A program made the translations under genes and the position numbers. 64,000 nt of DNA, taken from Actinomycetes bacterium. Its GTDB lineage: Bacteria; Actinomycetota; Actinomycetes; Nanopelagicales; Nanopelagicaceae. Below are positions 35,705 through 43,494 of the stretch, one piece after another; the stretch's first letter is position 1; each line of letters opens with the position of its first letter. The stretch spans positions 1-64,000 of the forward strand of contig BJFT01000004.1 in NCBI GenBank assembly GCA_014190015.1, written 5' to 3'. The notes beneath the pieces were generated by a model, which had not been told where the DNA came from, searched no databases, and saw only the letters and a list, made by a program, of their open reading frames with translations.

Positions 35705-36028
35705 ATGACATGGATCCTTTTGGCAATTGCTATCGGGGCCGAAATCGTCGGGACTTTGTTACTCAAACTCAGTGATGGTTTTACAAAGTTGTGGCCATCA
35801 ATTGGCGTTCTCTTGGGCTACTTCACTGCCTTTGCGCTCTTGTCTCAATCCCTTAAGAAAATTGATGTCGGGATTACATATGCAATTTGGTCAGGCTTTG
35901 GAATCATCGGTGCTGCAATTGGCGGAATGATTTTTTTCAATCAGGAATTAACCAAGTTAAACATTATTGGCATGACAATCATCATTGCTGGCGTTGTGAT
36001 CATGAATCTTGGGGGAGTAAGCCATTAA
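35705..36028 (+). CDS. Small multidrug resistance (SMR/EmrE-like) transporter
   Basis: A 107-residue protein with four membrane helices. The essential Glu lies in GAEIVGTLLLKLSDG (about residue 13), and the GITYAIWSGFGIIG motif of helix 3 is intact. SMR dimers export cationic compounds, guanidinium or polyamines with protons; specificity is not readable here. It ends one base before the PaiB-like gene (TAA then ATG), suggesting one transcript. Confidence 0.88.
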   Translation: MTWILLAIAIGAEIVGTLLLKLSDGFTKLWPSIGVLLGYFTAFALLSQSLKKIDVGITYAIWSGFGIIGAAIGGMIFFNQELTKLNIIGMTIIIAGVVIMNLGGVSH

Positions 36029-36652
36029 ATGTATATACCTAGACATTTTGCTGTTGAAGATGAAGTTGCACAAAGTTTCTTAAGCAATTTAAAGAGTGGT
36101 CACTTAGTCACCAATACCAGTCTTGGAATTTTATCCACACTCATACCCGTTACTTTTGATGCAAAGCGTAATTCGATAATTGCACATTTAGCTCGCAGCA
36201 ATTCGCAGTGGTCAGAAAAAACCAATCAAGAAGCACTCTTTATCAGCGCACCAGTGGACGCATACATTTCACCGAGCTGGTACGCCTCAAAGCAAGAGCA
36301 CGGAAAAGTTGTTCCAACTTGGGATTACATGTTGGCCCATGTTTATGGTGCCTTAGTAATTCACGATGATTTGGAGTGGCTCCGCACAGCAGTATCTGAT
36401 TTGACTGATGCCTTTGAATCCGGACGAGAAAAGCCCTGGAAGTTAGAAGAGGCACCAGACGATTATGTGGCGGGACAATTGCGAGCAATCGTTGGCGTCG
36501 AACTCAAAGTTTCTCGCTTGGAGGTTTCATTTAAAATGAGTCAGAATAAAACAAAAGCTGACCTCGATGGTGTTATCGCAGGTTTACGTGTAGATAAACG
36601 CGAAGATGCCGCGAATGAAGTTAAAGGTTTGCGTCCGGAAAAAAAGAATTGA
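36029..36652 (+). CDS. PaiB-like FMN-binding protein
   Basis: A 207-residue protein with the PaiB signature: MYIPRHFAVED at the N-terminus and YISPSWYASKQEHGKVVPTWDY (split here as ISPSWYASK and VPTWDY) in the middle, a flavin-reductase-like split barrel. The Bacillus PaiB is described as a transcriptional regulator of sporulation and protease genes; in other bacteria the role is unclear. It is cotranscribed with the SMR pump gene. Confidence 0.85.
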   Translation: MYIPRHFAVEDEVAQSFLSNLKSGHLVTNTSLGILSTLIPVTFDAKRNSIIAHLARSNSQWSEKTNQEALFISAPVDAYISPSWYASKQEHGKVVPTWDYMLAHVYGALVIHDDLEWLRTAVSDLTDAFESGREKPWKLEEAPDDYVAGQLRAIVGVELKVSRLEVSFKMSQNKTKADLDGVIAGLRVDKREDAANEVKGLRPEKKN

Positions 36653-36654
36653 AG

Positions 36655-37221
36655 ATGAAGTTATTTGGATTGCGCAAGACGGTAGCAATTGTCGCAACTT
36701 TAAACTTGCTTTATTTTTTGGTTGAGTTTTCCTTCGCACAAATCTTTGGATCGCTCTCATTGCTCTCAGATAGCTTGGATTTCTTAGAGGATGCGTCGAT
36801 TAATATTCTGATATTTATTGCTTTTGCTTGGTCGGTAATGGCTCGAAAAGTTCTCAGTTATGTTCTGGCTTTTTTACTCCTAATTCCTGGAGTCCTATTT
36901 ATCTACTCGGCAATTTCAAGACTAAATGATCCAGTAGTGCCAAATGGTCGCGGCATGTCGATCATCGGAATTGGTGCATTAATTATTAATTTATATTGCG
37001 CATATATTTTAGTTAAACATAAGACAGAAGAGGGTGGGTTAGCCAAAGCTGCCTATTTATCTGCGCGAAATGATGCCCTTGCCAATGTTTTGATTATTTG
37101 CGCCGGCGTTATTACTCTTTTTTGGCGCAGTCAGATTCCAGATCTGTTAATTGGATTAGTCATTTTTACGATGAACTTTGATGCGGCTGTTCAGGTAGTT
37201 AAATCACAGCGGCGAAAGTAG
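36655..37221 (+). CDS. Cation-diffusion-facilitator-like membrane protein, short
   Basis: A 188-residue protein with six predicted membrane segments resembling the membrane half of CDF/cation efflux transporters (NLLYFLVEFSFA, SLSLLSDSLDFLEDA, SARNDALANVL). The usual helix 2 and helix 5 HxxxD/DxxxD metal sites appear as SDSLDFLED and NDALAN, so metal specificity cannot be called, and the cytosolic metal-sensing domain is absent. The start is ATG 36655, preceded by a purine-rich tract; TTG 36649 overlapping the upstream stop is an alternative. Confidence 0.7.
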   Translation: MKLFGLRKTVAIVATLNLLYFLVEFSFAQIFGSLSLLSDSLDFLEDASINILIFIAFAWSVMARKVLSYVLAFLLLIPGVLFIYSAISRLNDPVVPNGRGMSIIGIGALIINLYCAYILVKHKTEEGGLAKAAYLSARNDALANVLIICAGVITLFWRSQIPDLLIGLVIFTMNFDAAVQVVKSQRRK

Positions 37222-37224
37222 TAG

Positions 37225-37296
37225 TGGACGATACTGGGATCGAACCAGTGACCCCCACAATGTCAATGTGGTGCTCTACCGCTGAGCCAATCGTCC
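37225..37296 (-). tRNA. tRNA-Val (GAC)
   Basis: The reverse strand folds as a standard 72-base cloverleaf: acceptor GGACGAT/ATCGTCC, anticodon stem CCACA/TGTGG with loop TTGACAT, T-arm GGTTCGATCC. Anticodon GAC is valine. CCA is not encoded. It is the last tRNA of a Gly-Cys-Val group, separated from tRNA-Cys by a cupin gene. Confidence 0.95.
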
Positions 37297-37325
37297 TTAG
37301 GTGGAAGAACTATACAACAGCCAAA

Positions 37326-37673
37326 TTAGCGACCGAAATCGTCCTCGATACGCTCAATATCATCTTCGCCAAAGTACGTTCCAGTTTGAACTTCAATGAA
37401 AACAACTTCATTGCTTCCGATGTTTGCAATTCGGTGTAGTTGACCCTTAGCAATCGAAATCGTGTCACCGGAGGAAAGCTTTGAAACTTTTCCTTCTAAC
37501 GTAACTTCAGCATCGCCTTGAACAATGAACCAGTGTTCGGCTCGTTTTTGGTGGCGTTGGTAAGAAAGTCGTTTTCCTGGCAAAACATAAATGCACTTTG
37601 TTTTATGAATTGCACTCTCTTGTAAGATTTCAAAACGACCCCACGGACGTTGTGACTCATCTTCGGAATTCAT
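37326..37673 (-). CDS. Cupin protein, mannose-6-phosphate isomerase C-terminal type
   Basis: A 115-residue single cupin matching the type II phosphomannose-isomerase domain that is normally fused behind a GDP-mannose pyrophosphorylase: RPWGRFE at the start, metal-binding YQRHQKRAEHW, VQGDAEVTLEG, and the C-terminal signature GTYFGEDDIERIEDDFGR. Without the nucleotidyltransferase half it could isomerise mannose-6-phosphate and so feed GDP-mannose to pimA, which is an inference. The gene lies between tRNA-Cys and tRNA-Val on the same strand and may be cotranscribed with them. Confidence 0.83.
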   Translation of the reverse strand: MNSEDESQRPWGRFEILQESAIHKTKCIYVLPGKRLSYQRHQKRAEHWFIVQGDAEVTLEGKVSKLSSGDTISIAKGQLHRIANIGSNEVVFIEVQTGTYFGEDDIERIEDDFGR

Positions 37674-37731
37674 AGAGAGATTCTTTCATTCTTATTGGTC
37701 AATGGTCATGCTTATTCATATTGATTAGTAA

Positions 37732-37805
37732 TGGAGGTGGAAACGGGATTTGAACCCGTGTAGAGGGATTTGCAGTCCCTTGCCTCGCCTCTCGGCCATT
37801 CCACC
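37732..37805 (-). tRNA. tRNA-Cys (GCA), CCA encoded
   Basis: The reverse strand gives acceptor GGTGGAA/TTCCACC, anticodon loop CTGCAAA (GCA, cysteine), and T-arm GGGTTCAAATCCC. The discriminator T is followed by a genomic CCA (37734-37732), unlike the two neighbouring tRNAs. Confidence 0.95.
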
Positions 37806-37867
37806 ATAGAAAGACCGCCACTTTTATCTTTTACATTTGTAAAGATCTGTAAGTGGCGGTGAATCAG

Positions 37868-37940
37868 AGCGGACGACCGGGTTCGAACCGGCGACCTGAA
37901 CCTTGGCAAGGTTCCGCGCTACCAACTGCGCTACGTCCGC
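37868..37940 (-). tRNA. tRNA-Gly (GCC)
   Basis: Reverse-strand cloverleaf of 73 bases: acceptor GCGGACG/CGTCCGC, anticodon stem GAACC/GGTTC with loop TTGCCAA (GCC, glycine), T-arm CCGGTTCGAACCCGG. CCA is not encoded. It is the first tRNA after the promoter at 37955-37983. Confidence 0.95.
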
Positions 37941-37954
37941 GTATTGCAGGGCAA

Positions 37955-37983
37955 AATCTATCGCATGAGTGCGTAAGAGCCAA
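37955..37983 (-). promoter_or_regulatory. Promoter of the tRNA cluster
   Basis: On the reverse strand, -35 TTGGCT (37983-37978), 17-base spacer, -10 TAGATT (37960-37955), then about 14 bases to the tRNA-Gly 5' end. This is the best-formed -35/-10 pair in the window. Confidence 0.65.
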
Positions 37984-38000
37984 AGCGAGTGGCTAACGAC

Positions 38001-38006
38001 TAAGTT
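38001..38006 (+). promoter_or_regulatory. -10 element TAAGTT, leaderless start for pabB
   Basis: TAAGTT is followed by 6 bases and then ATG 38013. There is no ribosome site. It is back to back with the tRNA promoter. Confidence 0.55.
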
Positions 38007-38012
38007 GTCCGC

Positions 38013-39008
38013 ATGAACGCAGGGGTTGAGCCGATCTTTTGGATGGGCAATCGGTTTGCAACTGGTTTGCAGCTGGTGACGCACGACCCCCGAGAAATTA
38101 CTGCAGATGGTTTCTGGGCTGTATCCATTTCATTTGAAGGCCAATGGACATGTGCAAAATTCTCTGAAGTAAAGCAATCCGAATTTATTTCTGAGGGTTC
38201 TGCATTTGTTACGGACGAGTTTGTGTCTTCAATGAATCAACAGGATTACGTTTCGTATGTATCTGGCATTCAAGAAGACATATCTGCTGGTGAGGTTTAT
38301 CAGGTAAACGCATGTCGGATTCTGAGCGCAACTATTGCCCCTGATTTTTCTCTGTCGCCGCTCTTTTCTTCAATTCTCAATAACAATCCGGCGCCATACG
38401 CCTCCTATCTTCGAATACCTGGACTTGAAATTGCATCAGCTTCACCTGAGCTCTTTCTAAAACGGAGTGGTTCAAAGGTAACTTCATCTCCAATTAAGGG
38501 CACAAGACCTTCTGGGGGATCTGATTTCGGAAGCAAGGATCAAGCCGAAAATATAATGATTGTTGATTTGATTCGAAATGATCTTGGTCAAATTTGCAAA
38601 GATGGTTCTATCGATGTCCCACGTTTATTAGCAGTGGAAGTGCACCCCGGACTAGATCATTTGGTTTCAGATGTCACTGGTGAGTTGAAGGATGATTTGA
38701 ATTGGCAACAAGTTATTACTCCGCTGCTGCCACCAGGATCTGTCAGTGGTGCACCTAAATCATCTGCTATTCGGATAATTGCAGAGCATGAAAATAATCG
38801 TGGACCTTATTGCGGAGCATTAGGTTGGATCCAAGGTGATTCATGTGAATTAGCCGTTGCAATCAGAACTTTTTGGAAAGATGGCAATGTTTTGAAATTT
38901 GGAACAGGCGCAGGAATAACATGGGCCAGTGACCCCCAATCTGAATGGGAAGAAACAGAGCTAAAGGCCCAGCGGCTGGTCAAGATTGCATCAGGAGAGA
39001 TTTTATGA
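38013..39008 (+). CDS. pabB: Aminodeoxychorismate synthase component I
   Basis: A 331-residue chorismate-binding enzyme making aminodeoxychorismate for folate. The C-terminal catalytic core has IKGTRPSG (about residues 166-173; PIKGT motif), the Mg/chorismate segment ENIMIVDLIRNDLG, PGSVSGAPK and CGALGWI. It is shorter than E. coli PabB because the N-terminal tryptophan-binding part is reduced. It overlaps pabC by four bases (ATGA). The pairing with pabC argues for PabB over anthranilate synthase TrpE. Confidence 0.9.
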   Translation: MNAGVEPIFWMGNRFATGLQLVTHDPREITADGFWAVSISFEGQWTCAKFSEVKQSEFISEGSAFVTDEFVSSMNQQDYVSYVSGIQEDISAGEVYQVNACRILSATIAPDFSLSPLFSSILNNNPAPYASYLRIPGLEIASASPELFLKRSGSKVTSSPIKGTRPSGGSDFGSKDQAENIMIVDLIRNDLGQICKDGSIDVPRLLAVEVHPGLDHLVSDVTGELKDDLNWQQVITPLLPPGSVSGAPKSSAIRIIAEHENNRGPYCGALGWIQGDSCELAVAIRTFWKDGNVLKFGTGAGITWASDPQSEWEETELKAQRLVKIASGEIL

Positions 39009-39772
39009 AGATTTGGTTCAATGATGCATTAGTTGATGCGCAATCAGATCTCCTCGCAGCAGATAACTGGCCAGAAGGTTTTGGCGTCTTCGAAACCATT
39101 AAAACTGTTGATGGAATTCCGTATGCATTAAATAGGCATATGCGAAGAGCACTTGATGCAGGGGCACGGGTTGGCGTTTCTATTCCTAATGAAGAACGCG
39201 TACGTACAGCAATAGATGTTTTACTTGCCGAAGTTAGCCATCCGATCGGCAGATTGCGTTTACTTTTTAAAAATGATGGCACATTTATTGCAACTCACGA
39301 CGCATATACCGAAATTAACCACAACTTAAAGTTGTGTACACATTCGGTACGCATTGATATTCAAGGAGTACCGAGTAAAACGTTTCCATATACCTCTCGT
39401 TTAGAAATTTTAGAATCTGCAAAATCTCGTGGATGCGACGAAGCGATAGTCATCAACAGCAATCACGAAGTTTGCGAAGCTGCTGTTTCGAACCTGATTT
39501 TTTACACGAACGGCATGTGGGTTACTCCACCAATTGTTCAGGGGGTTCTGCCGGGAGTTATGCGCGCTTTAGTTGTCGAAAATTTGCCAGTGAAGGTCAG
39601 AAAAATAGACACGAATGACCTCTCGCATGTGCAGGCAGCATTAGTGATTTCAAGTTTGAAAATAGCGATACCTGTTCAGAGCATTGATGGGCGAGTGATG
39701 CCGGATCTGCCAATTAGTGAATTGTTTGCGCAACAAATCCGAGAAATGGCAGTACGGACTTCGGTAGGCTAG
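39005..39772 (+). CDS. pabC: Aminodeoxychorismate lyase (class IV PLP enzyme)
   Basis: A 255-residue fold-type IV PLP enzyme releasing pyruvate to give 4-aminobenzoate. The probable Schiff-base Lys is in [10 protein letters not shown] (about residue 129), aligned by the downstream [10 protein letters not shown] and [10 protein letters not shown] motifs. The start is ATG 39005, overlapping the pabB stop; the longer reading from 38945 is inside pabB. A branched-chain or D-amino-acid transaminase role is less likely given the operon. Confidence 0.87.
   Translation: MKIWFNDALVDAQSDLLAADNWPEGFGVFETIKTVDGIPYALNRHMRRALDAGARVGVSIPNEERVRTAIDVLLAEVSHPIGRLRLLFKNDGTFIATHDAYTEINHNLKLCTHSVRIDIQGVPSKTFPYTSRLEILESAKSRGCDEAIVINSNHEVCEAAVSNLIFYTNGMWVTPPIVQGVLPGVMRALVVENLPVKVRKIDTNDLSHVQAALVISSLKIAIPVQSIDGRVMPDLPISELFAQQIREMAVRTSVG
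39765..39770 (+). promoter_or_regulatory. -10 element TAGGCT, leaderless start for thrS
   Basis: TAGGCT is followed by 6 bases (AGGGGC) and then ATG 39777. The hexamer overlaps the pabC stop codon (TAG, 39770-39772). The AGGGG is too close to the ATG to be a normal ribosome site. Confidence 0.65.
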
Positions 39773-39776
39773 GGGC

Positions 39777-41765
39777 ATGTCCGAGATTTCAATCACCGTT
39801 GATGGTGTTGCCGTCAACGTTGCGGCAGATCAAAAACCAACACAGATTTTCGCAGATAAAAAAGATGTAGTTGTCTGCAAAATTAATGGCGAATTAAAAG
39901 ATTTGTGGAGTGATTTAGTATCTGGTGACTCCATTGAATCAGTGACGATTTCTTCTCCCGAAGGACTCGCAGTTCTGCGTCATTCAACTGCTCACGTAAT
40001 GGCACAAGCAGTGCAGAGTATTTTCTCAGGTACGAGACTAGGTATTGGTCCGCCAATTACTGATGGTTTTTATTACGACTTCGATCCAGAGCGTCCTTTT
40101 AATCCAGATGATTTTGAAAAAATAGAGTCTGCAATGCGAAAAATCATCAAAGATGGTCAGAGATTCAAACGCCGCATTACTTCCGAATCGGATGCTCTGA
40201 AAGAACTTGCTCACGAACCGTATAAGTGCGAATTAATCGGTTTGAAATCTGGCGCAGGTGAAGAAGCAAGTGTTGAAGTTGGTGGAGCTGAATTAACGAT
40301 TTATGACAACCTAGGTAGAGATGGCCAACCAGTGTGGAGCGATTTGTGTCGAGGTCCTCACTTGCCCTCAACAAAACATATTCCTGCATTTAAATTAATG
40401 AGAAGTGCTGCGGCATATTGGCGAGGTTCAGAAAAGAATCCAATGCTGCAGAGAATTTATGGAACCGCATGGCCAACTCAAGAAGAACTGACTGCTCATC
40501 TTGAGTTACTGGCAGAGGCAGAAAAACGCGATCACCGCAGATTAGGTAATGAATTAGATTTGTTTTCTTTTCCAGAAGAAATCGGTTCTGGTTTGGCAGT
40601 TTTTCATCCTAAGGGCGGCATTATTCGCCGCGCGATGGAAGATTACTCCCGCATCCGTCATGAAGAAGAAGGTTACGAATTCGTTTACTCACCACACTTA
40701 ACTAAGGCCGCTCTCTTTGAAACATCAGGTCACTTGGATTGGTACTCAGAGGGCATGTATCCACCAATGATTTTGGATGAAGAACATCATCCAAATGGAA
40801 CCATTAAAAAAGCTGGGCAGCAGTATTACATGAAGCCGATGAACTGCCCATTTCATAATTTAATTTTCCGCGCACGAGGACGTTCATATCGCGAGTTGCC
40901 ACTGAGATTATTCGAATTTGGAACTGTTTATCGATACGAAAAATCAGGCGTAATGCACGGGCTTACTCGTGCTCGTGGCTTTACACAGGATGATGCGCAT
41001 ATTTATTGCACCAAAGAGCAAATGCCAAATGAATTGGATTCGCTATTAACTTTCGTTTTGAATTTACTGCGTGATTACGGACTCAACGATTTCTATCTAG
41101 AACTTTCAACTCGAAATCCTGAAAAATCTGTTGGCGATGATAAGGATTGGACTGAAGCGACAGAGGCTCTTCGAAAAGCTGCAGAAGCACAGAAATTAGA
41201 GTTAGTTCTTGACGAAGGTGGAGCGGCGTTCTACGGTCCAAAGATTTCGGTTCAGGCAAAAGATGCCATTGGCAGAACATGGCAGATGTCCACGATCCAA
41301 GTTGATTTCCAATTACCTCAACGTTTTGAACTTGAGTACTCAGCTGCAGATGGAACACGTCAACGTCCGGTAATGATTCACCGCGCACTATTTGGTTCTA
41401 TTGAACGATTCTTTGGTGTTCTGACCGAGCATTACTCAGGTGCTTTCCCACCATGGTTAGCTCCATTGCAAGCAGTTGGTATTCCAGTTGCTGATGCATT
41501 TGCAGATTATTTAGCAGATGTCATTTCTCAAATGAAGAAAGCCGGTATTCGCGCTGAATTAGATGCCTCCGATGATCGCATGCAGAAGAAAGTTCGTAAT
41601 GCTCAAATGCAGAAAGTTCCATTCATGGTTATTGCAGGAGAAGAAGATCAAAAGGCTGGCGCTGTTTCATTTAGATATCGAAATGGCGAACAGAAGAATG
41701 GAATTCCAATTGCGCAAGCGATTGCAGAGATTAAAGATTCTGTGAACAAACGAATTCAGGTATAA
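39777..41765 (+). CDS. thrS: Threonyl-tRNA synthetase
   Basis: A 662-residue class II synthetase. Order: TGS domain (1-60), editing domain N2 with the HSTAHVMAQ motif (about 65-73) and later zinc-like Cys/His (YKCELI, CRGPHLP), catalytic core with the zinc Cys in KPMNCPFH, motif 2 [24 protein letters not shown], motif 3 [11 protein letters not shown], and the anticodon-binding domain (about 560-650). It heads the mycobacteria-like thrS-HIT-pgsA-acyltransferase-pimA block. Confidence 0.97.
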   Translation: MSEISITVDGVAVNVAADQKPTQIFADKKDVVVCKINGELKDLWSDLVSGDSIESVTISSPEGLAVLRHSTAHVMAQAVQSIFSGTRLGIGPPITDGFYYDFDPERPFNPDDFEKIESAMRKIIKDGQRFKRRITSESDALKELAHEPYKCELIGLKSGAGEEASVEVGGAELTIYDNLGRDGQPVWSDLCRGPHLPSTKHIPAFKLMRSAAAYWRGSEKNPMLQRIYGTAWPTQEELTAHLELLAEAEKRDHRRLGNELDLFSFPEEIGSGLAVFHPKGGIIRRAMEDYSRIRHEEEGYEFVYSPHLTKAALFETSGHLDWYSEGMYPPMILDEEHHPNGTIKKAGQQYYMKPMNCPFHNLIFRARGRSYRELPLRLFEFGTVYRYEKSGVMHGLTRARGFTQDDAHIYCTKEQMPNELDSLLTFVLNLLRDYGLNDFYLELSTRNPEKSVGDDKDWTEATEALRKAAEAQKLELVLDEGGAAFYGPKISVQAKDAIGRTWQMSTIQVDFQLPQRFELEYSAADGTRQRPVMIHRALFGSIERFFGVLTEHYSGAFPPWLAPLQAVGIPVADAFADYLADVISQMKKAGIRAELDASDDRMQKKVRNAQMQKVPFMVIAGEEDQKAGAVSFRYRNGEQKNGIPIAQAIAEIKDSVNKRIQV

Positions 41766-41768
41766 AGG

Positions 41769-42302
41769 ATGCATCTAGAAGGTGGCGCAGGTATTCCTGA
41801 TGCCTGGGGGCGTTTATGGGCTCCACATCGCATGGAGTACCTCAAAGGCGAAAATAGACCTTTAGAAGGCAACAGTGTTGCTTGCCCTTTTTGCACAATT
41901 CCATCATTAAGTGATGAAGACGGACTCATTGTTCACCGTGGCAAAGAAGCCTATGTAGTTATGAATCTATATCCATACAACGCTGGACATCTTTTAGTGT
42001 GCGCATACCGACACGTTGCAGATTTAACTGATCTCACAGAAACAGAGCGAAATGAAATTTCATTTCTGAGTTCTCAAGCCATGAAAACCATTCGTAGAGT
42101 TTCTGGTGCTGCAGGATTTAATCTAGGAATGAATCAAGGGGCAATCTCTGGCGCAGGAGTTGCCGAACATATTCATCAGCACGTAGTTCCACGATGGGGC
42201 GGCGATGCCAATTTCATGCCGATAATCGGTCAAACTAAAGTATTACCGCAACTACTTGCTCAGACTCGAAGTGATCTTGCAGCTGGTTGGATTAACGACT
42301 AA
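41769..42302 (+). CDS. HIT-family nucleotide hydrolase/phosphorylase
   Basis: A 177-residue histidine-triad protein with the catalytic HIHQHVVP motif (about residues 138-145) and a CPFC zinc-binding pair near the N-terminus (about 38-41). It matches the mycobacterial protein encoded beside thrS, described as an Ap4A phosphorylase, so a diadenosine-polyphosphate role is likely. It starts four bases after thrS with an AAAGG ribosome site. Its end overlaps the convergent pseudo-GTPase gene by 11 bases. Confidence 0.88.
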   Translation: MHLEGGAGIPDAWGRLWAPHRMEYLKGENRPLEGNSVACPFCTIPSLSDEDGLIVHRGKEAYVVMNLYPYNAGHLLVCAYRHVADLTDLTETERNEISFLSSQAMKTIRRVSGAAGFNLGMNQGAISGAGVAEHIHQHVVPRWGGDANFMPIIGQTKVLPQLLAQTRSDLAAGWIND

Positions 42303-42876
42303 TTTCGGAGAGATATTTTCTAACAATATCTACGCCAATTCTTTTTTCAATCAATAACGGTATCGCAGGAAAGAGCAAACCTGCAGCGAATGCACCATCG
42401 CCCATTACTGCTAAATGAGATGCATACTCTTCGACAAACTCACTGACCAAGGTTTTATGTTCTGGATCACTTGCGATTGTCTTCTCTGGTGTTTCTGAAT
42501 AATCAATAATCTCTTGCGTTTCTAAACTAATCAGAGCACATGGCGCACCTAGGTCATCATGTAGCACAAGATATGGCGTCACTACTTGATCAAAGAGCCT
42601 ATTTGCCAGCAAGACCGCATCATCAAAATCTGCTTCACCCGAATCCAACTCCGTTACAAGAATTATGCGAGGTGTTTGAAAATCATCGAGTGCGCCCCAG
42701 TTGGCGACGGTTTGTTCATCAACTCCTGTGTTTGGATTAATGACGAAGATTGCAACATCTTCTGATCCATCGGACTGCGCAACATATTTGCCGCCAAAGA
42801 GGCTGGCTACTGATTCGGGGTTGGCACTTGAGTGTCCGTACACGCTGATGGTGAGGTCGTGACTATGAGATGCCAT
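42292..42876 (-). CDS. Degenerate EF-G2-like G-domain protein
   Basis: A 194-residue protein that follows the EF-G2-like (FusA2) G domain in compressed form. An N-terminal VYGHSSANPESVASL stands where GHSGAGKTTL would be, so the P-loop Lys/Thr are gone. The switch I region and DTPG motif are deleted. The strand DVAIFVINPNTGVDEQT and the following PRIILVTELDSGEADFDDA match the family, but NKxD has become TELD. The end (LLFPAIPLLIEKRIGVDI) still matches. Domains II-V are absent. GTP binding is therefore unlikely. The start is ATG 42876 with TAGGCT 6 bases upstream. The role is unknown. Confidence 0.7.
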   Translation of the reverse strand: MASHSHDLTISVYGHSSANPESVASLFGGKYVAQSDGSEDVAIFVINPNTGVDEQTVANWGALDDFQTPRIILVTELDSGEADFDDAVLLANRLFDQVVTPYLVLHDDLGAPCALISLETQEIIDYSETPEKTIASDPEHKTLVSEFVEEYASHLAVMGDGAFAAGLLFPAIPLLIEKRIGVDIVRKYLSEISR

Positions 42877-42882
42877 GGGCTC

Positions 42883-42888
42883 AGCCTA
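42883..42888 (-). promoter_or_regulatory. -10 element TAGGCT, leaderless start for the pseudo-GTPase gene
   Basis: On the reverse strand, TAGGCT is followed by 6 bases (GAGCCC) and then ATG 42876. It overlaps the pgsA -10 by two bases. Confidence 0.65.
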
Positions 42889-42892
42889 CGAT
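42887..42892 (+). promoter_or_regulatory. -10 element TACGAT, leaderless start for pgsA
   Basis: TACGAT is followed by 7 bases (GTGCCTA) and then ATG 42900. It decides between three possible starts and overlaps the divergent -10 by two bases. Confidence 0.6.
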
Positions 42893-42899
42893 GTGCCTA

Positions 42900-43493
42900 A
42901 TGATTAGTGATGTTTTAAAGCCAGCGGTCACGCGAATTATTTCGCCGGTGGCCAGATTCTTCCTACGAATCGGATTAACTCCTAACGCAGTTACTGCCAT
43001 CGGTGCCTTTTGTGTTTTATGCAGTGCTTTATATTTTTTTCCACGCGGTGATTTCTTTGTTGGAACGCTCGTAATCAGTTTCTTTATGTTGAGTGATCTT
43101 TTCGATGGGGCAATGGCTCGAATTAGTTCACGAGGAGCCAGCAAATGGGGAGGATTCCTCGATTCAACTGTCGACAGAGTTGCCGATTCTTCGATTCTAT
43201 TTGCTGTTTCAATTAACCTAATTAATCAAAACGATTCACTTTCGATTGTGTATTTGGTTGCAATTGTTACAGGAATGTTGATTCCCTACATAAGAGCCAA
43301 AGCTGAGAGTATGTCGATTGAATGCAGCGGTGGTATTGCTGAACGAACTGAGCGGGCAATCATCCTCTTAGTCGGCACTGGACTGCATGGACTCGGTTTG
43401 AATTACTCGTTAGCAGTTAGCGCTTGGGTCTTAGCAATTCTCGGTTTAATAACTACATGTCAACGATTGTTAATAGTAAAACGCGCGATTTAA
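42900..43493 (+). CDS. pgsA: Phosphatidylinositol (phosphate) synthase, CDP-alcohol phosphotransferase
   Basis: A 197-residue membrane enzyme with the CDP-alcohol phosphotransferase motif D-G-A-x8-G-x3-D-x3-D: DLFDGAMARISSRGASKWGGFLDSTVDRVAD (spread over about residues 63-95), with all catalytic Asp present. In Actinobacteria the gene before the PIM acyltransferase and pimA makes phosphatidylinositol phosphate from CDP-diacylglycerol and inositol phosphate. The start is ATG 42900, because TACGAT lies 7 bases upstream; earlier starts at 42870 and 42891 lie upstream of or within the promoter. Confidence 0.92.
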   Translation: MISDVLKPAVTRIISPVARFFLRIGLTPNAVTAIGAFCVLCSALYFFPRGDFFVGTLVISFFMLSDLFDGAMARISSRGASKWGGFLDSTVDRVADSSILFAVSINLINQNDSLSIVYLVAIVTGMLIPYIRAKAESMSIECSGGIAERTERAIILLVGTGLHGLGLNYSLAVSAWVLAILGLITTCQRLLIVKRAI

Positions 43494-43494
43494 G

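Noticed and set aside
39360-39430. Loss of the PLP lysine in PabC
   Set aside because: Anchoring on RLE suggested Lys to Pro, but alignment through the downstream RGCDEAI motif places a Lys correctly in SKTFPY.
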